Origin: Aeribacillus composti
Lineage (GTDB): Bacteria > Bacillota > Bacilli > Bacillales > Aeribacillaceae
Reading direction: 5' to 3'
Assembly: GCF_007827555.1 (NCBI RefSeq)
Contig: NZ_VISS01000002.1
Location: 62,001-126,000, forward strand
Length of the DNA: 64,000 bases
The notes below the pieces were generated by a model that was not told the DNA's origin, did no database searches, and was given only the letters and a program-made list of their open reading frames with translations. Below, in pieces: positions 31,977 through 42,050 of the stretch. Each line of letters opens with the position of its first letter. Within the stretch, counting starts at the first letter, position 1. The translations under genes and the position numbers were made by a program.

Positions 31977-32870
31977 ATGTTAAAAATTGGCTCGCATGTA
32001 TCGATGAGCGGCAAGAAAATGTTGCTTGCGGCAAGTGAAGAGGCAGTTTCATACGGCGCTAATACGTTTATGATTTATACAGGAGCCCCGCAAAACACGA
32101 GAAGAAAAAAAATTGAAGATTTAAATATCGAAGCAGGTTTGGCGCATATGAAAGAGCATGGCATCGAAGAAATTGTCGTTCACGCACCATATATTATTAA
32201 CATTGGCAATACAACAAATTTAGCGACCTTCCAGCTTGGCGTTGATTTTTTAAAATCGGAAATTGAACGCACGGAAGCAATCGGTGCAAAACAAATCGTG
32301 CTCCATCCGGGAGCTCACGTTGGAGCCGGTGCAGAAGCCGGAATCAAAAAAATTATTGAAGGTTTAAATGAAGTGCTGGAGAGGGGGCAAAAAGTGCAAA
32401 TCGCCCTTGAAACGATGGCCGGCAAAGGTTCAGAATGCGGAAGAACGTTTGAGGAGCTTGCGATGATCATTGATGGTGTTACCTACAATGAACATTTGTC
32501 CGTTTGTTTCGACACTTGCCATACTCATGATGCCGGTTATGATATTGTCAATGATTTTGATGGGGTTTTAAATCAATTTGATAAAATCATCGGCATCGAC
32601 CGTTTAAAAGTTGTTCATATAAACGACAGCAAAAATCCGCGCGGGGCCCAAAAAGACCGTCATGAAAATATCGGATTCGGCCACATAGGATTTAAAGCAA
32701 TCAATTATATCGTCCACCATCCGCAATTAAAAGACTTGCCAAAAATTTTAGAAACTCCGTATGTCGGTGACGACAAAAAAAATAAAAAGCCGCCTTATAA
32801 ATTTGAAATTGACATGCTGAAGAATAAGACGTTTGATGAAAATGTTTTGGAAAAAATAGCGAATCAATAA
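31977..32870 (+). CDS. nfo: Endonuclease IV
   Basis: A 297-residue AP endonuclease (YqfS) that nicks abasic sites, important for spore DNA repair in Bacillus. Metal-binding signatures are present: [32 protein letters not shown] and VVHINDSKN. It follows cshB after 23 nt with AAGGAGAGG. A strong convergent terminator follows. Confidence 0.97.
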   Translation: MLKIGSHVSMSGKKMLLAASEEAVSYGANTFMIYTGAPQNTRRKKIEDLNIEAGLAHMKEHGIEEIVVHAPYIINIGNTTNLATFQLGVDFLKSEIERTEAIGAKQIVLHPGAHVGAGAEAGIKKIIEGLNEVLERGQKVQIALETMAGKGSECGRTFEELAMIIDGVTYNEHLSVCFDTCHTHDAGYDIVNDFDGVLNQFDKIIGIDRLKVVHINDSKNPRGAQKDRHENIGFGHIGFKAINYIVHHPQLKDLPKILETPYVGDDKKNKKPPYKFEIDMLKNKTFDENVLEKIANQ

Positions 32871-32874
32871 AAAA

Positions 32875-32915
32875 GGACAAGCTCCCTTTTTTAGGGAACT
32901 TGCCTTTTTTATTTC
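32875..32915. terminator. Bidirectional terminator, nfo / yqfT
   Basis: GGACAAGCTCCC pairs with GGGAACTTGCC (small internal mismatch), flanked by A and T runs on the two sides. Confidence 0.8.
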
Positions 32916-33175
32916 CAATTGCCATTGAAGAATTGCAAAAATAATTGATTTGCTTTTTTGGCTGTTTCCGGCGAAGTGATTTTGGCAATTTGTTTTAACA
33001 AAGCAATTCTTTCTTCTTCATGAAACACGTTGATTTTTTTTCCCTGTACGAGTTGAAGCAGCTGTTTTGCTTCGTTAATCGAAATGGATATATCATATTG
33101 CTTTGCATATGACACAAGTTCTTCAGGTTTTAAACTGTTAATTTTTTGTTGAATAATTTTTTCAAATAAAATCAA
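32909..33175 (-). CDS. yqfT: YqfT family protein (DUF2624)
   Basis: An 88-residue helical, cytoplasmic protein typical of DUF2624 (ISINEAKQLLQLVQGKKINV). The likely start is TTG at 33175, 8 nt after GGAGG; the upstream extension of the frame reads as non-coding sequence. It sits between nfo and yqfU, as in B. subtilis. Function unknown. Confidence 0.8.
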   Translation of the reverse strand: MILFEKIIQQKINSLKPEELVSYAKQYDISISINEAKQLLQLVQGKKINVFHEEERIALLKQIAKITSPETAKKANQLFLQFFNGNWK

Positions 33176-33319
33176 AGATCTCGCCTCCCCTCTTATTCGT
33201 ATGAACAGAGGGGAAGATAGTTGCCTTTTTTTAAAAAAAATGGGTGGAGAAAATGACATAAATATCGTCTCAGCAAAATTTTTATAATACAATATGATTA
33301 AAAAAACTAGGAGGAGAAG

Positions 33320-34201
33320 ATGAGTAAAAAACATCATAAAAAAGAAAGCTTAAGACACATCATTTATCGATTGTTAATGATTGTGATCGGAGCTGTTCTG
33401 GCAGCCGTAAGCATCGAGCTGTTTTTAGTCCCAAATCATATGATTGATGGCGGTATCATCGGTATTTCGCTTATTTTAGACCACATATTTTCGAATCATA
33501 TTAAAATCATTAATTTCGCAACATTAGTTATTGTGTTAAACCTTCCTTTTATGTATTCCGGTTATAAGCAGATTGGGAAGACATTTATGTTTTCGTCCAT
33601 ATTTGGCATCATTTGTTTGGCCATTGCGGAAAGGCTGGCCCATGATTTTGAGGTCTTTACTACAGAGCCTTTGCTAGCCACTGTATTTGGTGGTTTTTTG
33701 CTCGGTGCAGGAGTGGGACTTGTCATCCGACACGGAGGATCTCTGGACGGGACAGAAATTTTAGGAATTCTTTTAACGAAAAAAATTCCCTTTTCCGTTG
33801 GTGAAATCGTGATGTTTTTGAATATTTTCATTTTTGGAAGCGCAGCGTTTGTCTTCGGGATTGAGCAAGCCATGTATTCCATCTTTACATATTATATTGC
33901 CTTTAAAACAATTGATGCGGTTGTTCAAGGTCTTGATGAAACAAAGGCCGCCATCATTATATCTGATCATTACGATGAAGTGTCTGATGCCATATTGTCA
34001 CGCTTAGGACGCGGAACGACAAAATTAAAGGGAAAAGGCGGATACACGGATACGGAAAAAGACGTCATTTATGCAGTTGTTACAAGGCTTGAAGTGGCAA
34101 AATTAAAATCGATTGTACATGAGATTGACCCGAACGCGTTTATTACCATTATGAATACACAAGAAACGAAGGGCGGAAAATTTAAATCTGCCATCCATTA
34201 A
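33320..34201 (+). CDS. yqfU: YitT-family membrane protein YqfU
   Basis: A 293-residue protein with five or six membrane helices in the first 210 residues and a cytoplasmic C-terminal DUF2179 domain ([19 protein letters not shown] to THEIDPNAF-like end). The family has no settled function; its C-terminal domain is PII-like. AGGAGGAG precedes the ATG. The start overlaps the far upstream open extension of yqfT, which is not coding. Confidence 0.9.
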   Translation: MSKKHHKKESLRHIIYRLLMIVIGAVLAAVSIELFLVPNHMIDGGIIGISLILDHIFSNHIKIINFATLVIVLNLPFMYSGYKQIGKTFMFSSIFGIICLAIAERLAHDFEVFTTEPLLATVFGGFLLGAGVGLVIRHGGSLDGTEILGILLTKKIPFSVGEIVMFLNIFIFGSAAFVFGIEQAMYSIFTYYIAFKTIDAVVQGLDETKAAIIISDHYDEVSDAILSRLGRGTTKLKGKGGYTDTEKDVIYAVVTRLEVAKLKSIVHEIDPNAFITIMNTQETKGGKFKSAIH

Positions 34202-34236
34202 TTAACACATTGAAATAGAGGGAGAACACATTTTTC

Positions 34237-34265
34237 TTTACAAATGTGCTCTTCTCCTGTATACT
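34237..34265 (+). promoter_or_regulatory. SigA-type promoter of znuC-znuB-zur
   Basis: TTTACA (34237-34242), a 17-nt spacer and TATACT (34260-34265). The start site would fall near 34272, just before the Zur-box-like sequence. Confidence 0.7.
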
Positions 34266-34279
34266 TTAATGATAAAAAT

Positions 34280-34300
34280 AAATCGTAATGATTCCTATAA
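34280..34300 (+). promoter_or_regulatory. Zur box
   Basis: AAATCGTAATGATTCCTAT matches the left half and centre of the Bacillus Zur operator (AAATCGTAATNATTACGATTT), with a degenerate right half. Placed just downstream of the promoter of an operon that ends with zur itself, it fits zinc-dependent autorepression. Confidence 0.7.
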
Positions 34301-34314
34301 AATAGGTGAGAAGC

Positions 34315-35073
34315 ATGGGGGAAAAAATAGTAGAAGTAAAAAACCTTTTTTTTCAATATGAGAGAAAATATGTGCTCGAAAATATCAATATTTCCATTGA
34401 AAAAGGAGCATTTTTAGGTTTAGTTGGGCCGAACGGCTCCGGAAAATCGACATTATTGAAATGTCTGCTAGGGCTTTTAAAGCCTCAGAAAGGGACGATT
34501 CATTTATTTGGTGAAGATATTCATCAATTTAACGATTGGCATAAAATTGGCTACGTTTCTCAAAAGGCAAACAGCTTTAACTCTTCGTTCCCGGCTACTG
34601 TTTTTGAAGTAGTAGCGAGCGGCTTGACTCCCAAACTCGGTTTGTTTAAAAAAATGAAAAAAGCTGATCGGGAAAAGGTAATGGAAGCGATCCGGGCAGT
34701 TGGAATGGAAAAGGCAGTTCACCAAAATATCGGTGAGCTTTCAGGAGGACAGCAGCAAAGGGTATTTATTGCTCGCGCACTTGTCAGTGAACCTAAATTA
34801 TTGATTTTAGATGAACCAACTGTAGGTGTAGATAGTCAGACAGTCAATCATTTTTATCAGCTTTTGCATCATTTGAATAAAGAATTGGAAATCACATTAA
34901 TACTTGTTACCCATGATATTGGAGCTATTACAGATAAAGTTACGCATGTTGCTTGCTTGAACAAACAACTTTATTTCCATGGAAATAAAGACGAATTTGA
35001 ACGCCTGAAAGAAACGGAATTGACCTCATTGTACGGGCATCCAGTTCAGTTAATAACGCATGATCATGAGTAG
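34315..35073 (+). CDS. znuC: Zinc ABC transporter ATP-binding protein
   Basis: A 252-residue ABC ATPase. Walker A is GPNGSGKST, the signature LSGGQQQR and Walker B LLILDEPTVGVD. It powers metal import by the permease encoded next; zinc is inferred from the Zur box and the zur gene. ATG at 34315 with AGGTGAG four nt upstream. No periplasmic-binding-protein (znuA) gene is in the cluster, so the zinc-binding lipoprotein must be encoded elsewhere. Confidence 0.92.
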   Translation: MGEKIVEVKNLFFQYERKYVLENINISIEKGAFLGLVGPNGSGKSTLLKCLLGLLKPQKGTIHLFGEDIHQFNDWHKIGYVSQKANSFNSSFPATVFEVVASGLTPKLGLFKKMKKADREKVMEAIRAVGMEKAVHQNIGELSGGQQQRVFIARALVSEPKLLILDEPTVGVDSQTVNHFYQLLHHLNKELEITLILVTHDIGAITDKVTHVACLNKQLYFHGNKDEFERLKETELTSLYGHPVQLITHDHE

Positions 35074-35088
35074 ATGGAGGAAATGAAG

Positions 35089-35928
35089 ATGTTTAGCAGT
35101 ATTTTACAATTTGAGTTTTTGCAAAATGCATTTCTTTCAGGTATTTTAATCGGTTTTATCGCACCTCTTTTAGGTGTTTTTGTGGTGGTCAGACGATTAT
35201 CACTAATTGCAGATGCACTGAGTCATGTGACCTTGGCTGGAATTGCGGGCGGTCTTTTTTTATCTTCAAAAATATCCTTCTTTTCTTCATTGAATCCAAT
35301 TTATGTAGGAATGGGTTTTTCTGTTTTAGGCTCACTTGTGATTGAAAAGCTGCGAGCTTTTTATAAATTTTATGCGGAATTGGCCATTCCGATAATTATG
35401 TCGGCTGGGATCGGTTTTAGCGTTGTATTTATCTCTTTGGCAGACGGGTTTAATACAGATCTTTTTAATTACTTATTTGGAAGTGTTAGTGCGGTTTCTA
35501 GGACGGATTTATATATTATTACTGGTGTTGCAGCATTGGTTATTTTGTTGATCGTATTGTTTTATAAGGAATTGTTTTTACTGTCGTTTGATGAAGAATA
35601 TGCATCTGCATTAGGGCTGCCGGCAAAAGGCTTGCATCTTTTGTTTATTTTAACAGTTGCCCTAGTGATAAGCGTTTCCATGAGAGTTGTTGGAATTTTG
35701 TTAGTTTCCTCGCTTATGACCCTTCCTGTTGCTGCAAGCATTAGAATAGCAACCGGTTTTAAAAAGACAATTTTTCTTTCCGTTATAATAGGAGAAGCTT
35801 CCGTTTTAATCGGTTTAGTATTATCTTATTATTTAGATATTGCTCCGGGAGGAACAATTGTCATTTTAGAGGTATTGGCTTTGATTTTTTCCATTATTTT
35901 GTCAAAAGCTAGGAGGGGCAAAATATGA
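35089..35928 (+). CDS. znuB: Zinc ABC transporter permease
   Basis: A 279-residue permease of the ABC-3 metal family with about eight helices. Conserved segments include [23 protein letters not shown] and [22 protein letters not shown]. Several ATGs are close together; 35089 is chosen because GGAGG (35076-35080) is 8 nt upstream. It overlaps zur by 4 nt. Confidence 0.92.
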   Translation: MFSSILQFEFLQNAFLSGILIGFIAPLLGVFVVVRRLSLIADALSHVTLAGIAGGLFLSSKISFFSSLNPIYVGMGFSVLGSLVIEKLRAFYKFYAELAIPIIMSAGIGFSVVFISLADGFNTDLFNYLFGSVSAVSRTDLYIITGVAALVILLIVLFYKELFLLSFDEEYASALGLPAKGLHLLFILTVALVISVSMRVVGILLVSSLMTLPVAASIRIATGFKKTIFLSVIIGEASVLIGLVLSYYLDIAPGGTIVILEVLALIFSIILSKARRGKI

Positions 35929-36347
35929 ATGTCGAACAAGCTTTACAATATTTAAAAGAAAAGGGATATAAATATACATCCAAAAGGAAAGAAATGCTTC
36001 AACTAATTGCCGATTCTGATAAATATTTGACAGCTAAAGATGTTTTGGAAAAAATGAATAAGCGCTATCCCGGTTTAAGTTTTGATACGATTTACCGGAA
36101 TTTATCATTGTTTGCAGAGTTGGGTATATTGGAAACGACAGAGCTTTCAGGTGAAAAGCACTTTCGCTTTCATTGTGACTTAGGACATCATCACCACCAT
36201 TTTATTTGCATGGAATGCGGAAAAACGAAAGAGATCGAATCATGCCCAATGAATACGATAGAGGAGTATTTGGACGGATATAAAATTAATGGACATAAAT
36301 TTGAAATTTATGGGTTATGCCCGAATTGCCATGAACAAACCTTGTGA
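35925..36347 (+). CDS. zur: Zinc uptake regulator Zur (Fur family)
   Basis: A 140-residue Fur-family repressor. It has a winged-helix DNA-binding domain ([17 protein letters not shown]) and a dimerisation domain with a histidine-rich segment ([15 protein letters not shown]) and a second CPNCHE pair, forming the structural zinc site. It should bind the box at 34280 and repress its own operon when zinc is plentiful. Overlap with znuB implies coupled translation. A terminator hairpin begins within its last codons. Confidence 0.94.
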   Translation: MNVEQALQYLKEKGYKYTSKRKEMLQLIADSDKYLTAKDVLEKMNKRYPGLSFDTIYRNLSLFAELGILETTELSGEKHFRFHCDLGHHHHHFICMECGKTKEIESCPMNTIEEYLDGYKINGHKFEIYGLCPNCHEQTL

Positions 36348-36373
36348 AATTTGATCACAAGGTTTGTTTTTTA
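36333..36373 (+). terminator. Terminator of the zinc operon
   Basis: A 13-bp perfect stem, AACAAACCTTGTG with CACAAGGTTTGTT, followed by TTTT. The 5' arm lies inside the end of zur. Confidence 0.9.
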
Positions 36374-36587
36374 TGGGAATTCATGATAAGAAGGGATGAA
36401 CTCGAGTTTTGTCATTTCTTAAAAAAAGAATAAAATTTCACAAATAGTAAAAAAATAAAGGATCAACATATTTCTTCCCGTCCTCTGATCCAACATTAAA
36501 TCCTATTTGAAAACATTTCCATAATAATGGGAATTGATTTGCTTATACTATAAATGCTCCTATCTTTTGAAAGCGAGGGATATGGCA

Positions 36588-36974
36588 ATGGCAAACAAAA
36601 ATTTCCCACATGCCGGCAAATCAACTGAAATAAATGCCATTCAGGAAAACCGAAATTTTGAAAACCGGAATAATGAAAACCGAGATTATCTAGAAGAAAC
36701 TGCGGCAGAAGCTGGAGCAGTTGAATCTAGAAATACAAATGAAACATATAATTATAATAATGACGCCGATGAAGCTGGCGGCCGCAATTTAGGATGGCTG
36801 GCGCTGGCACTATCGATTATTTCTTTATTTGTTTTGCCCGTTTTATTAGGAGCAACGGGTATCATTATTGGGTTTATCGCCCGTCGGCGCGGTGCGGAAA
36901 ATCTGGGAGCATGGGCGATCGGAATAGGTATCGTTTCCTTGCTGCTTGGAATTTTCGTATTGCCGTTTTTTTAA
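36588..36974 (+). CDS. yqfX: YqfX-like small membrane protein
   Basis: A 128-residue protein. The first 65 residues are Asn/Glu-rich and soluble (ENRNFENRNNENRDYLEE), and the rest forms two membrane helices (LGWLALALSIISLFVLPVLL and AWAIGIGIVSLLLGIFVLPF) joined by an ARRRG turn, resembling DUF4190-type proteins. The ATG at 36588 is 7 nt after GAGGGA. Position before ispG equals B. subtilis yqfX. Function unknown. Confidence 0.7.
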   Translation: MANKNFPHAGKSTEINAIQENRNFENRNNENRDYLEETAAEAGAVESRNTNETYNYNNDADEAGGRNLGWLALALSIISLFVLPVLLGATGIIIGFIARRRGAENLGAWAIGIGIVSLLLGIFVLPFF

Positions 36975-36980
36975 CAAAAA

Positions 36981-37016
36981 CAAAAAGCTTGGGGCATCCG
37001 CTCCAAGCTTTAAACT
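36981..37016. terminator. Bidirectional terminator, yqfX / ispG
   Basis: AAAGCTTGGGGC pairs with GCTCCAAGCTTT across a short loop between convergent genes. Confidence 0.85.
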
Positions 37017-38110
37017 TTTTCCTTTTCTTGTTTTTTGAAATATTCTTCAGCGATTAAATCCACTTCTTTTTTTAATTCTTCGACCATTGTTTCTTCCGGA
37101 ACTTTCCGAACAATTTTTCCTTTTCTAAAAAGCAATCCTTCGCCTCGTGCACCAGCAATTCCAATATCGGCTTCTCTCGCTTCGCCTGGACCGTTTACTG
37201 CGCATCCTAAAACAGCTACTTTGATTGGCGCACGAATTTTTGAAATATATTCTTCGACTTCATTCGCGATTTTAATGAGATCTATTTCAATTCTTCCGCA
37301 TGTAGGGCATGAAATAAGTGTTGCTGCATTGGCAGCCAGGCCGAATGATTTCAGCAATTCTCGGGCAACCTTCACCTCTTCGACGGGATCAGCGCTTAAT
37401 GATATACGCAAAGTATTGCCGATGCCTTTGCTTAAAATGGCTCCAAGGCCGGCAGCGCTTTTGATTGTCCCCGCAAACAAAGTGCCAGATTCGGTAATCC
37501 CTAAATGGAGAGGATAATCAAACGCCTTTGCAGCTTTTTCATATGCTTCGATTGAAAGCCGTACATCAGACGCTTTTAAAGAAACGATAATATCGTGAAA
37601 ATCAAGATCCTCTAAAATTTTTATGTGATGCAATGCACTTTCAACCATTCCGTCAGCAGTAGGATAGCCGTACTTTTCTAAAATCCTTTTTTCAAGTGAA
37701 CCGGCGTTTACTCCAATTCTGATTGGAATGTTTCTTTCTTTCGCAGCCTTCACAACGGCTTCTACTTTTTCCCTTCGCCCGATGTTCCCCGGGTTAATCC
37801 GTATTTTATCTGCTCCGCCTTCAATCGCTTTTAAAGCGAGCCGGTAATCAAAATGTATATCGACAACTAGAGGAATGTTAATGCGTTTTTTGATTTCTGG
37901 AATTGCATTTGCAGCCCGTTCATCAGGACAAGCAACACGAACGATTTGACAACCTGCTTCTTCCAGTCTGTGAATTTCTTTTACTGTGGCTTCAACATCA
38001 TGCGTTTTCGTTGTGGTCATGCTTTGAATGACTACTTCATTATTTCCGCCAATTTGAATGTTGCCTACTTTGACTGGACGTGTTTTCGTACGATGTGTGA
38101 TTTCGCCCAC
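37010..38110 (-). CDS. ispG: 4-hydroxy-3-methylbut-2-en-1-yl diphosphate synthase IspG
   Basis: A 366-residue iron-sulfur enzyme for the penultimate MEP step, making HMBPP, the substrate of IspH. The barrel domain is N-terminal. The C-terminal domain carries the cluster ligands in [10 protein letters not shown] and [18 protein letters not shown] lies before the ATG. Single gene, divergent from nothing obvious on the plus strand. Confidence 0.98.
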   Translation of the reverse strand: MGEITHRTKTRPVKVGNIQIGGNNEVVIQSMTTTKTHDVEATVKEIHRLEEAGCQIVRVACPDERAANAIPEIKKRINIPLVVDIHFDYRLALKAIEGGADKIRINPGNIGRREKVEAVVKAAKERNIPIRIGVNAGSLEKRILEKYGYPTADGMVESALHHIKILEDLDFHDIIVSLKASDVRLSIEAYEKAAKAFDYPLHLGITESGTLFAGTIKSAAGLGAILSKGIGNTLRISLSADPVEEVKVARELLKSFGLAANAATLISCPTCGRIEIDLIKIANEVEEYISKIRAPIKVAVLGCAVNGPGEAREADIGIAGARGEGLLFRKGKIVRKVPEETMVEELKKEVDLIAEEYFKKQEKEKV

Positions 38111-38211
38111 GTTTATCGCTCCTTAAATATAAATACGTTTGATGGAACATTTGCCATCCTATGATATTGTACCAATCATAGCCAAGCAATGACAAGAATT
38201 AAAAACTTTAA

Positions 38212-38514
38212 CTAATTGTTATATAAGGGGAATTTGTATGTTTTTCCTGCTTGTATACTGTACACATCTTCATTTGAATTTAATTCCCCAAAATCTTTAA
38301 TAATCTCTTCAATGCTTGCTGGAACAGGCTTATTGTGTATTTTTTCAACAATGGAAAGAACCGTATCTCCTTCCTTCACTTTTACCTCCATAAATTGTTC
38401 TTCAGCATGCTGTTCATTTTGTATGGAAGATACAGGTAATGTACCGTTTTTTAAATCATAATAAATAACAAAACTGAAAAAGATAACTAGTAAAGCGGAA
38501 AATAAACGTTTCAT
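38212..38514 (-). CDS. yqfZ: YqfZ, secreted or anchored LysM-like protein
   Basis: A 100-residue protein with an N-terminal hydrophobic signal or anchor (MKRLFSALLVIFFSFVIYYD) and a LysM-like domain (VKEGDTVLSIVEKIHNKPVPA to YSIQAGKTYKFPL). It probably binds peptidoglycan outside the cell. Located next to ispG, as in B. subtilis; a sporulation role has been suggested for the homologue but cannot be read from this sequence. Confidence 0.8.
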   Translation of the reverse strand: MKRLFSALLVIFFSFVIYYDLKNGTLPVSSIQNEQHAEEQFMEVKVKEGDTVLSIVEKIHNKPVPASIEEIIKDFGELNSNEDVYSIQAGKTYKFPLYNN

Positions 38515-38589
38515 CTCTATGTTCCCCCGTTTTGTTCTTTATTAACATATATGTTTTTTTATGTACAAACATACCAATTATGTCTTTGC

Positions 38590-39006
38590 TGGCATACACA
38601 AGTGAAAAGTTAGCAAGTTCGGAGGACCTGGGGAGAAATCAACATCTCTTTTCTCGCTTGAGACAAGCTGCTGAAGCTGTTGCAAAGCGAGTTCGATGCT
38701 TTTTTCGATCTTTCTTCCTTCTCAAATGGAAAATTTATACAGATTAAAGCTTTCAGGCAATGCGGGCTCAAATTTATGAATTCAGATCCTTTCCAGCTAT
38801 TCTTTCCGAAAATATGTTCAAGCTGAAGCCAGTGCCTGAATTAATGCGAGAGGGAAGCTCAGTTAAACCTAAAGGGTAGAAGAGGCAGCTTTACGATCGA
38901 AGAGCATTTTGAAAACGTCCAAGATATTCTTCGGTTTAACGCATTCCCTGCTGTCAACAATGAATTCATGCATCAATTCGAAATTCGAGTAAACGAAGGG
39001 AGATAA
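38590..39006 (+). pseudogene. Decayed gene of unknown family
   Basis: The 490 nt between yqfZ and the MFS gene hold no intact gene. They contain coding-like stretches in different plus-strand frames: EDLGRNQHLFSRLRQAAEAV, then MRAQIYEFRSFPAILSENMF overlapping FKLKPVPELMREGSSVKPKG, and finally SFTIEEHFENVQDILRFNAF running to a stop at 39004-39006. Several frameshifts are needed to join them. I do not recognise the family. Confidence 0.4.
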
Positions 39007-39008
39007 AT

Positions 39009-40223
39009 ATGAGAGAGCATATCATCATTATGTTATTAGGGATGCTTCCGTTTATGATGGTGCTAGGGAATTCGATGCTGATCCCGATATTGCCGGAGTT
39101 TGGACAAGCGCTTGAAATTACAGCTGCACAGACGAGCTTTATTTTAAGCATATTTAATATACCTGCAGCGATCATCATCCCAATCGTAGGTTTCCTTTCC
39201 GACCGTTACGACCGAAAAACATTTATTTTATGGTCGCTTTTATTGCTGATCATAGGTGGGGCTATCTGTTTTTTCAGCGGTTTTGTCAACAAATCTATTG
39301 CTTTTTGGACATTGTTAGCTGGACGTTTGGTGCAAGGGCTTGGCACAGGAGGAATATCGTCTCTAGCCATGTCATTAGCAGGAGACATGTTTACGGCCGA
39401 AAAACGGGATCGAGCTCTTGCCGTTTTAGAAGTGTTCAACGGAACTGCAAAAGTAGCCGCTCCCATTTTAGGAGCTTTGTTAGCCCTTGTAGCATGGTAT
39501 TTTCCATTCATTCTTTTCCCTATTATTGGAACTCTCTTACTTTTTTTCATTCTTTTTTTTATAAAGACTTCTCCATCAGGCGAGGAAAAAATATCGCTTC
39601 ACGAATATGTGCAAAGAATAGCTGATGTGTTAAAGGTGCAAAAAGCGCGATTGTTATCTCTTTACCTGTATGGCGGTACAAGTATGTTTTTGCTTTTTGG
39701 GCTGCTGTATTATTTAGCCTATTTAATTGAAGAGTTATATCATATCGATGGATTCTTTAAAGGATTTGTATACTCTTTTCCGTTAGGCGCATTATCTATA
39801 TCGTCTTATTGGACAGGAAAGCGATTGGACTATGTAAAAAACCGTTTTCTTTTTTTATTGGTAGGGATGTTCATGACGTTTTTATCATTTTTCAGTTTTT
39901 TGATTTTTCAACAGTTTTCGCTATTTTTGTTTTTTATCACTATTTCATTTGGCGGCTTAGGTTTTGTGCTGCCGGTTATTAATTCGTTGATCATATCAAG
40001 TGTTGATGATGCAGAAAGAGGGATTGTAGTTAGCTTATACGGGATGGCGCGCTTTTTAGGGGTTGCGCTCGGACCGGTTGTTTTTAGCTTGTGGATTGGC
40101 AATGAACAGTTGTTGTTTAAGCTTTTATTTTTTATGTTGTCGCTCGTTCAATGTTTACTCCTATACGTATTTAAAAATAATTGGAAAATAGTATGTAGCA
40201 AAATGTGGAGGAATTTACAATAA
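39009..40223 (+). CDS. MFS transporter, DHA1 drug-exporter type
   Basis: A 404-residue transporter with about 12 helices. Motif A (GFLSDRYDRK) lies between helices 2 and 3, and an antiporter-like motif follows helix 5 (NGTAKVAAPILGALLAL). This places it with DHA1 proton-driven multidrug or metabolite exporters. Substrate unknown. GAAGGGAG precedes the ATG. The gene follows decayed sequence and has no counterpart at this position in B. subtilis, so it may be a local insertion. Confidence 0.85.
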   Translation: MREHIIIMLLGMLPFMMVLGNSMLIPILPEFGQALEITAAQTSFILSIFNIPAAIIIPIVGFLSDRYDRKTFILWSLLLLIIGGAICFFSGFVNKSIAFWTLLAGRLVQGLGTGGISSLAMSLAGDMFTAEKRDRALAVLEVFNGTAKVAAPILGALLALVAWYFPFILFPIIGTLLLFFILFFIKTSPSGEEKISLHEYVQRIADVLKVQKARLLSLYLYGGTSMFLLFGLLYYLAYLIEELYHIDGFFKGFVYSFPLGALSISSYWTGKRLDYVKNRFLFLLVGMFMTFLSFFSFLIFQQFSLFLFFITISFGGLGFVLPVINSLIISSVDDAERGIVVSLYGMARFLGVALGPVVFSLWIGNEQLLFKLLFFMLSLVQCLLLYVFKNNWKIVCSKMWRNLQ

Positions 40224-40300
40224 AAATAAAAAAACTTTAAATTCCCTTAATAATCTTTTGTCATAATGCTGTTAAGCTTATAAAGGGGGAAATCATAATA

Positions 40301-41998
40301 GTGAAAAAGAAGAGAAAGAACATGTCGATAGGAGAGCGAATACCTCTATCTGTAAGATTGATTTTGTTTGCGCTCATACTTCTTATTAGTTCGATAACTG
40401 TTGTCGGTTATACTGCTTACCAAAAAGCAAGTGAAACAACTTTTAATTTGATAGAGGATCGATTAAAAAGGGAAGTATATATGACAGAGATTGCTGCCAG
40501 CAATCTTCTGTATGCTTATGTAAATAGCTCTGATGATTTTTTCGAAAGATTTGATAAAGAAGTCGTTCAAAGGCAATCCTCCCAGCTGATTCAGGACGGT
40601 TTAAATGCTGACTTTTTTTTCGTTCGAAATGAAAAGGCCACACCATTTTCGGTTAGCGTTAAAACAAAAACTCAAATCCCAACTGCAATTGTAAAGGAAA
40701 TAACGAAAAAAAATAGCGGAATTATTCATAAATCTTTCAATGGACAAGATTATACGTTGGCCTTTAAAGAAATGCAGGAATTGAAAGGAATTTTTTTGCT
40801 TGCCGTTCCGACAGAAAGTTTTATAAAGCCTGTGCATGAACTAGCTTACAATACAATCTGGATTGGAATAATCAGTGTCTTTTTTATGATGGGAATATTG
40901 TTTTTAGCTGTCAGAAGTATGACAAAACCGTTGACGATTTTGAGGGAAAAAATGAGAAAAATGCGTGAAGGAGATATTCAGCTTGATTTAAACATAAATA
41001 CAAATCTTCCAGAAATCCTTTCGCTCATCAAAAGCTTTAAGCAATTGGCAGGCTATTTGGGGATGATGATTCAAAGGATTAATACCACAACAGAAAATTT
41101 GTTTTCGACAGGCCGGAAGCTTAAACACTCTTCTGATGACGTATTAACATTACATACGAATCTTGTTGAAGCGATTGAAATGGTGAAAAACGGTGCGCAG
41201 CAAACAGCTTCAAGCTCTGAAGAAAGCGCAAAAGTATTTCATTCCATGAAAAATACAGTTCAAACTGTGCTGGAGAGAATAGAGCGCCTTTTCTCAAGCG
41301 CACAAGGCATGAACCGATCAGCCAACACGGGAGAACAAAATATGAGACAGATGATCGAATCGTTAAATCGCTTTGAAAAAGAGTGCAAAACTATGTCTAA
41401 AACGATCCAAAGTGTTCGAGATCATTCGACGGCGATTGAAAAGGTTGTGGAAATGATATATGCAATATCTGAGAAAACAAAGCTATTGTCATTAAATGCA
41501 ACAATTGAAGCAGCAAGAGCTGGAGAAGAAGGCAAAGGATTTGCTATCGTTGCTGAGGAAGTCCGAAAATTGGCTGAACAGTCATCCAAAGCGACGGAAG
41601 ACATAGCACAGTCTGTAAAAATGATGCATGATATTTCTCAGAGCGCTTATCAGCAGTTTAAGCTAATTTTGGAGCTTGTGCAAAACCATTTAGAAGTTGC
41701 AGGTAAATCGCGGCTTTCATTTGATCAACTAGTAGATGAGATTGGAAAAGTGAATGAAATATTGTCTGAAACAAGACACAGCTTACATACTTTAGATGAT
41801 TGGCTCCCTAAAATGGAGCAATCTGCTGAAAATTTTTTATCAGTCTCTCAAGAAACGTTCGCCAGTGCAGAGCAAATGCAATCTGTCGCAAAAGTACAGA
41901 TGGAACAAATTCGCGAAACCCATGCTATTGGACTAACTTTAATGGAACTGTCAGAATCTCTAAAGTCCACTACAAACAAATTTCAGTTTAAATCATAG
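40301..41998 (+). CDS. Methyl-accepting chemotaxis protein
   Basis: A 565-residue chemoreceptor. Order of parts: TM1 near residues 15-38 ([20 protein letters not shown]), an extracellular sensor of about 145 residues, TM2 near 187-208, a HAMP linker, then a long coiled-coil signalling domain. The hairpin tip [20 protein letters not shown] is intact and should contact CheA/CheW. It starts at GTG 40301 after AAAGGGGG. The sensor domain gives no ligand clue. Placement between ispG-yqfZ and yqgB differs from B. subtilis. Confidence 0.93.
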   Translation: MKKKRKNMSIGERIPLSVRLILFALILLISSITVVGYTAYQKASETTFNLIEDRLKREVYMTEIAASNLLYAYVNSSDDFFERFDKEVVQRQSSQLIQDGLNADFFFVRNEKATPFSVSVKTKTQIPTAIVKEITKKNSGIIHKSFNGQDYTLAFKEMQELKGIFLLAVPTESFIKPVHELAYNTIWIGIISVFFMMGILFLAVRSMTKPLTILREKMRKMREGDIQLDLNINTNLPEILSLIKSFKQLAGYLGMMIQRINTTTENLFSTGRKLKHSSDDVLTLHTNLVEAIEMVKNGAQQTASSSEESAKVFHSMKNTVQTVLERIERLFSSAQGMNRSANTGEQNMRQMIESLNRFEKECKTMSKTIQSVRDHSTAIEKVVEMIYAISEKTKLLSLNATIEAARAGEEGKGFAIVAEEVRKLAEQSSKATEDIAQSVKMMHDISQSAYQQFKLILELVQNHLEVAGKSRLSFDQLVDEIGKVNEILSETRHSLHTLDDWLPKMEQSAENFLSVSQETFASAEQMQSVAKVQMEQIRETHAIGLTLMELSESLKSTTNKFQFKS

Positions 41999-42007
41999 TG
42001 TTAATAA

Positions 42008-42050
42008 CCCCTTAAGGCAGAGTTGGAAATTCTGCCTTAAGGGGTTTTTT
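42008..42050. terminator. Bidirectional terminator, chemoreceptor / yqgB
   Basis: A 14-bp perfect stem, CCCCTTAAGGCAGA (42008-42021) with TCTGCCTTAAGGGG (42031-42044), followed by TTTTTT. The stop codon of yqgB overlaps the T run. Confidence 0.92.
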
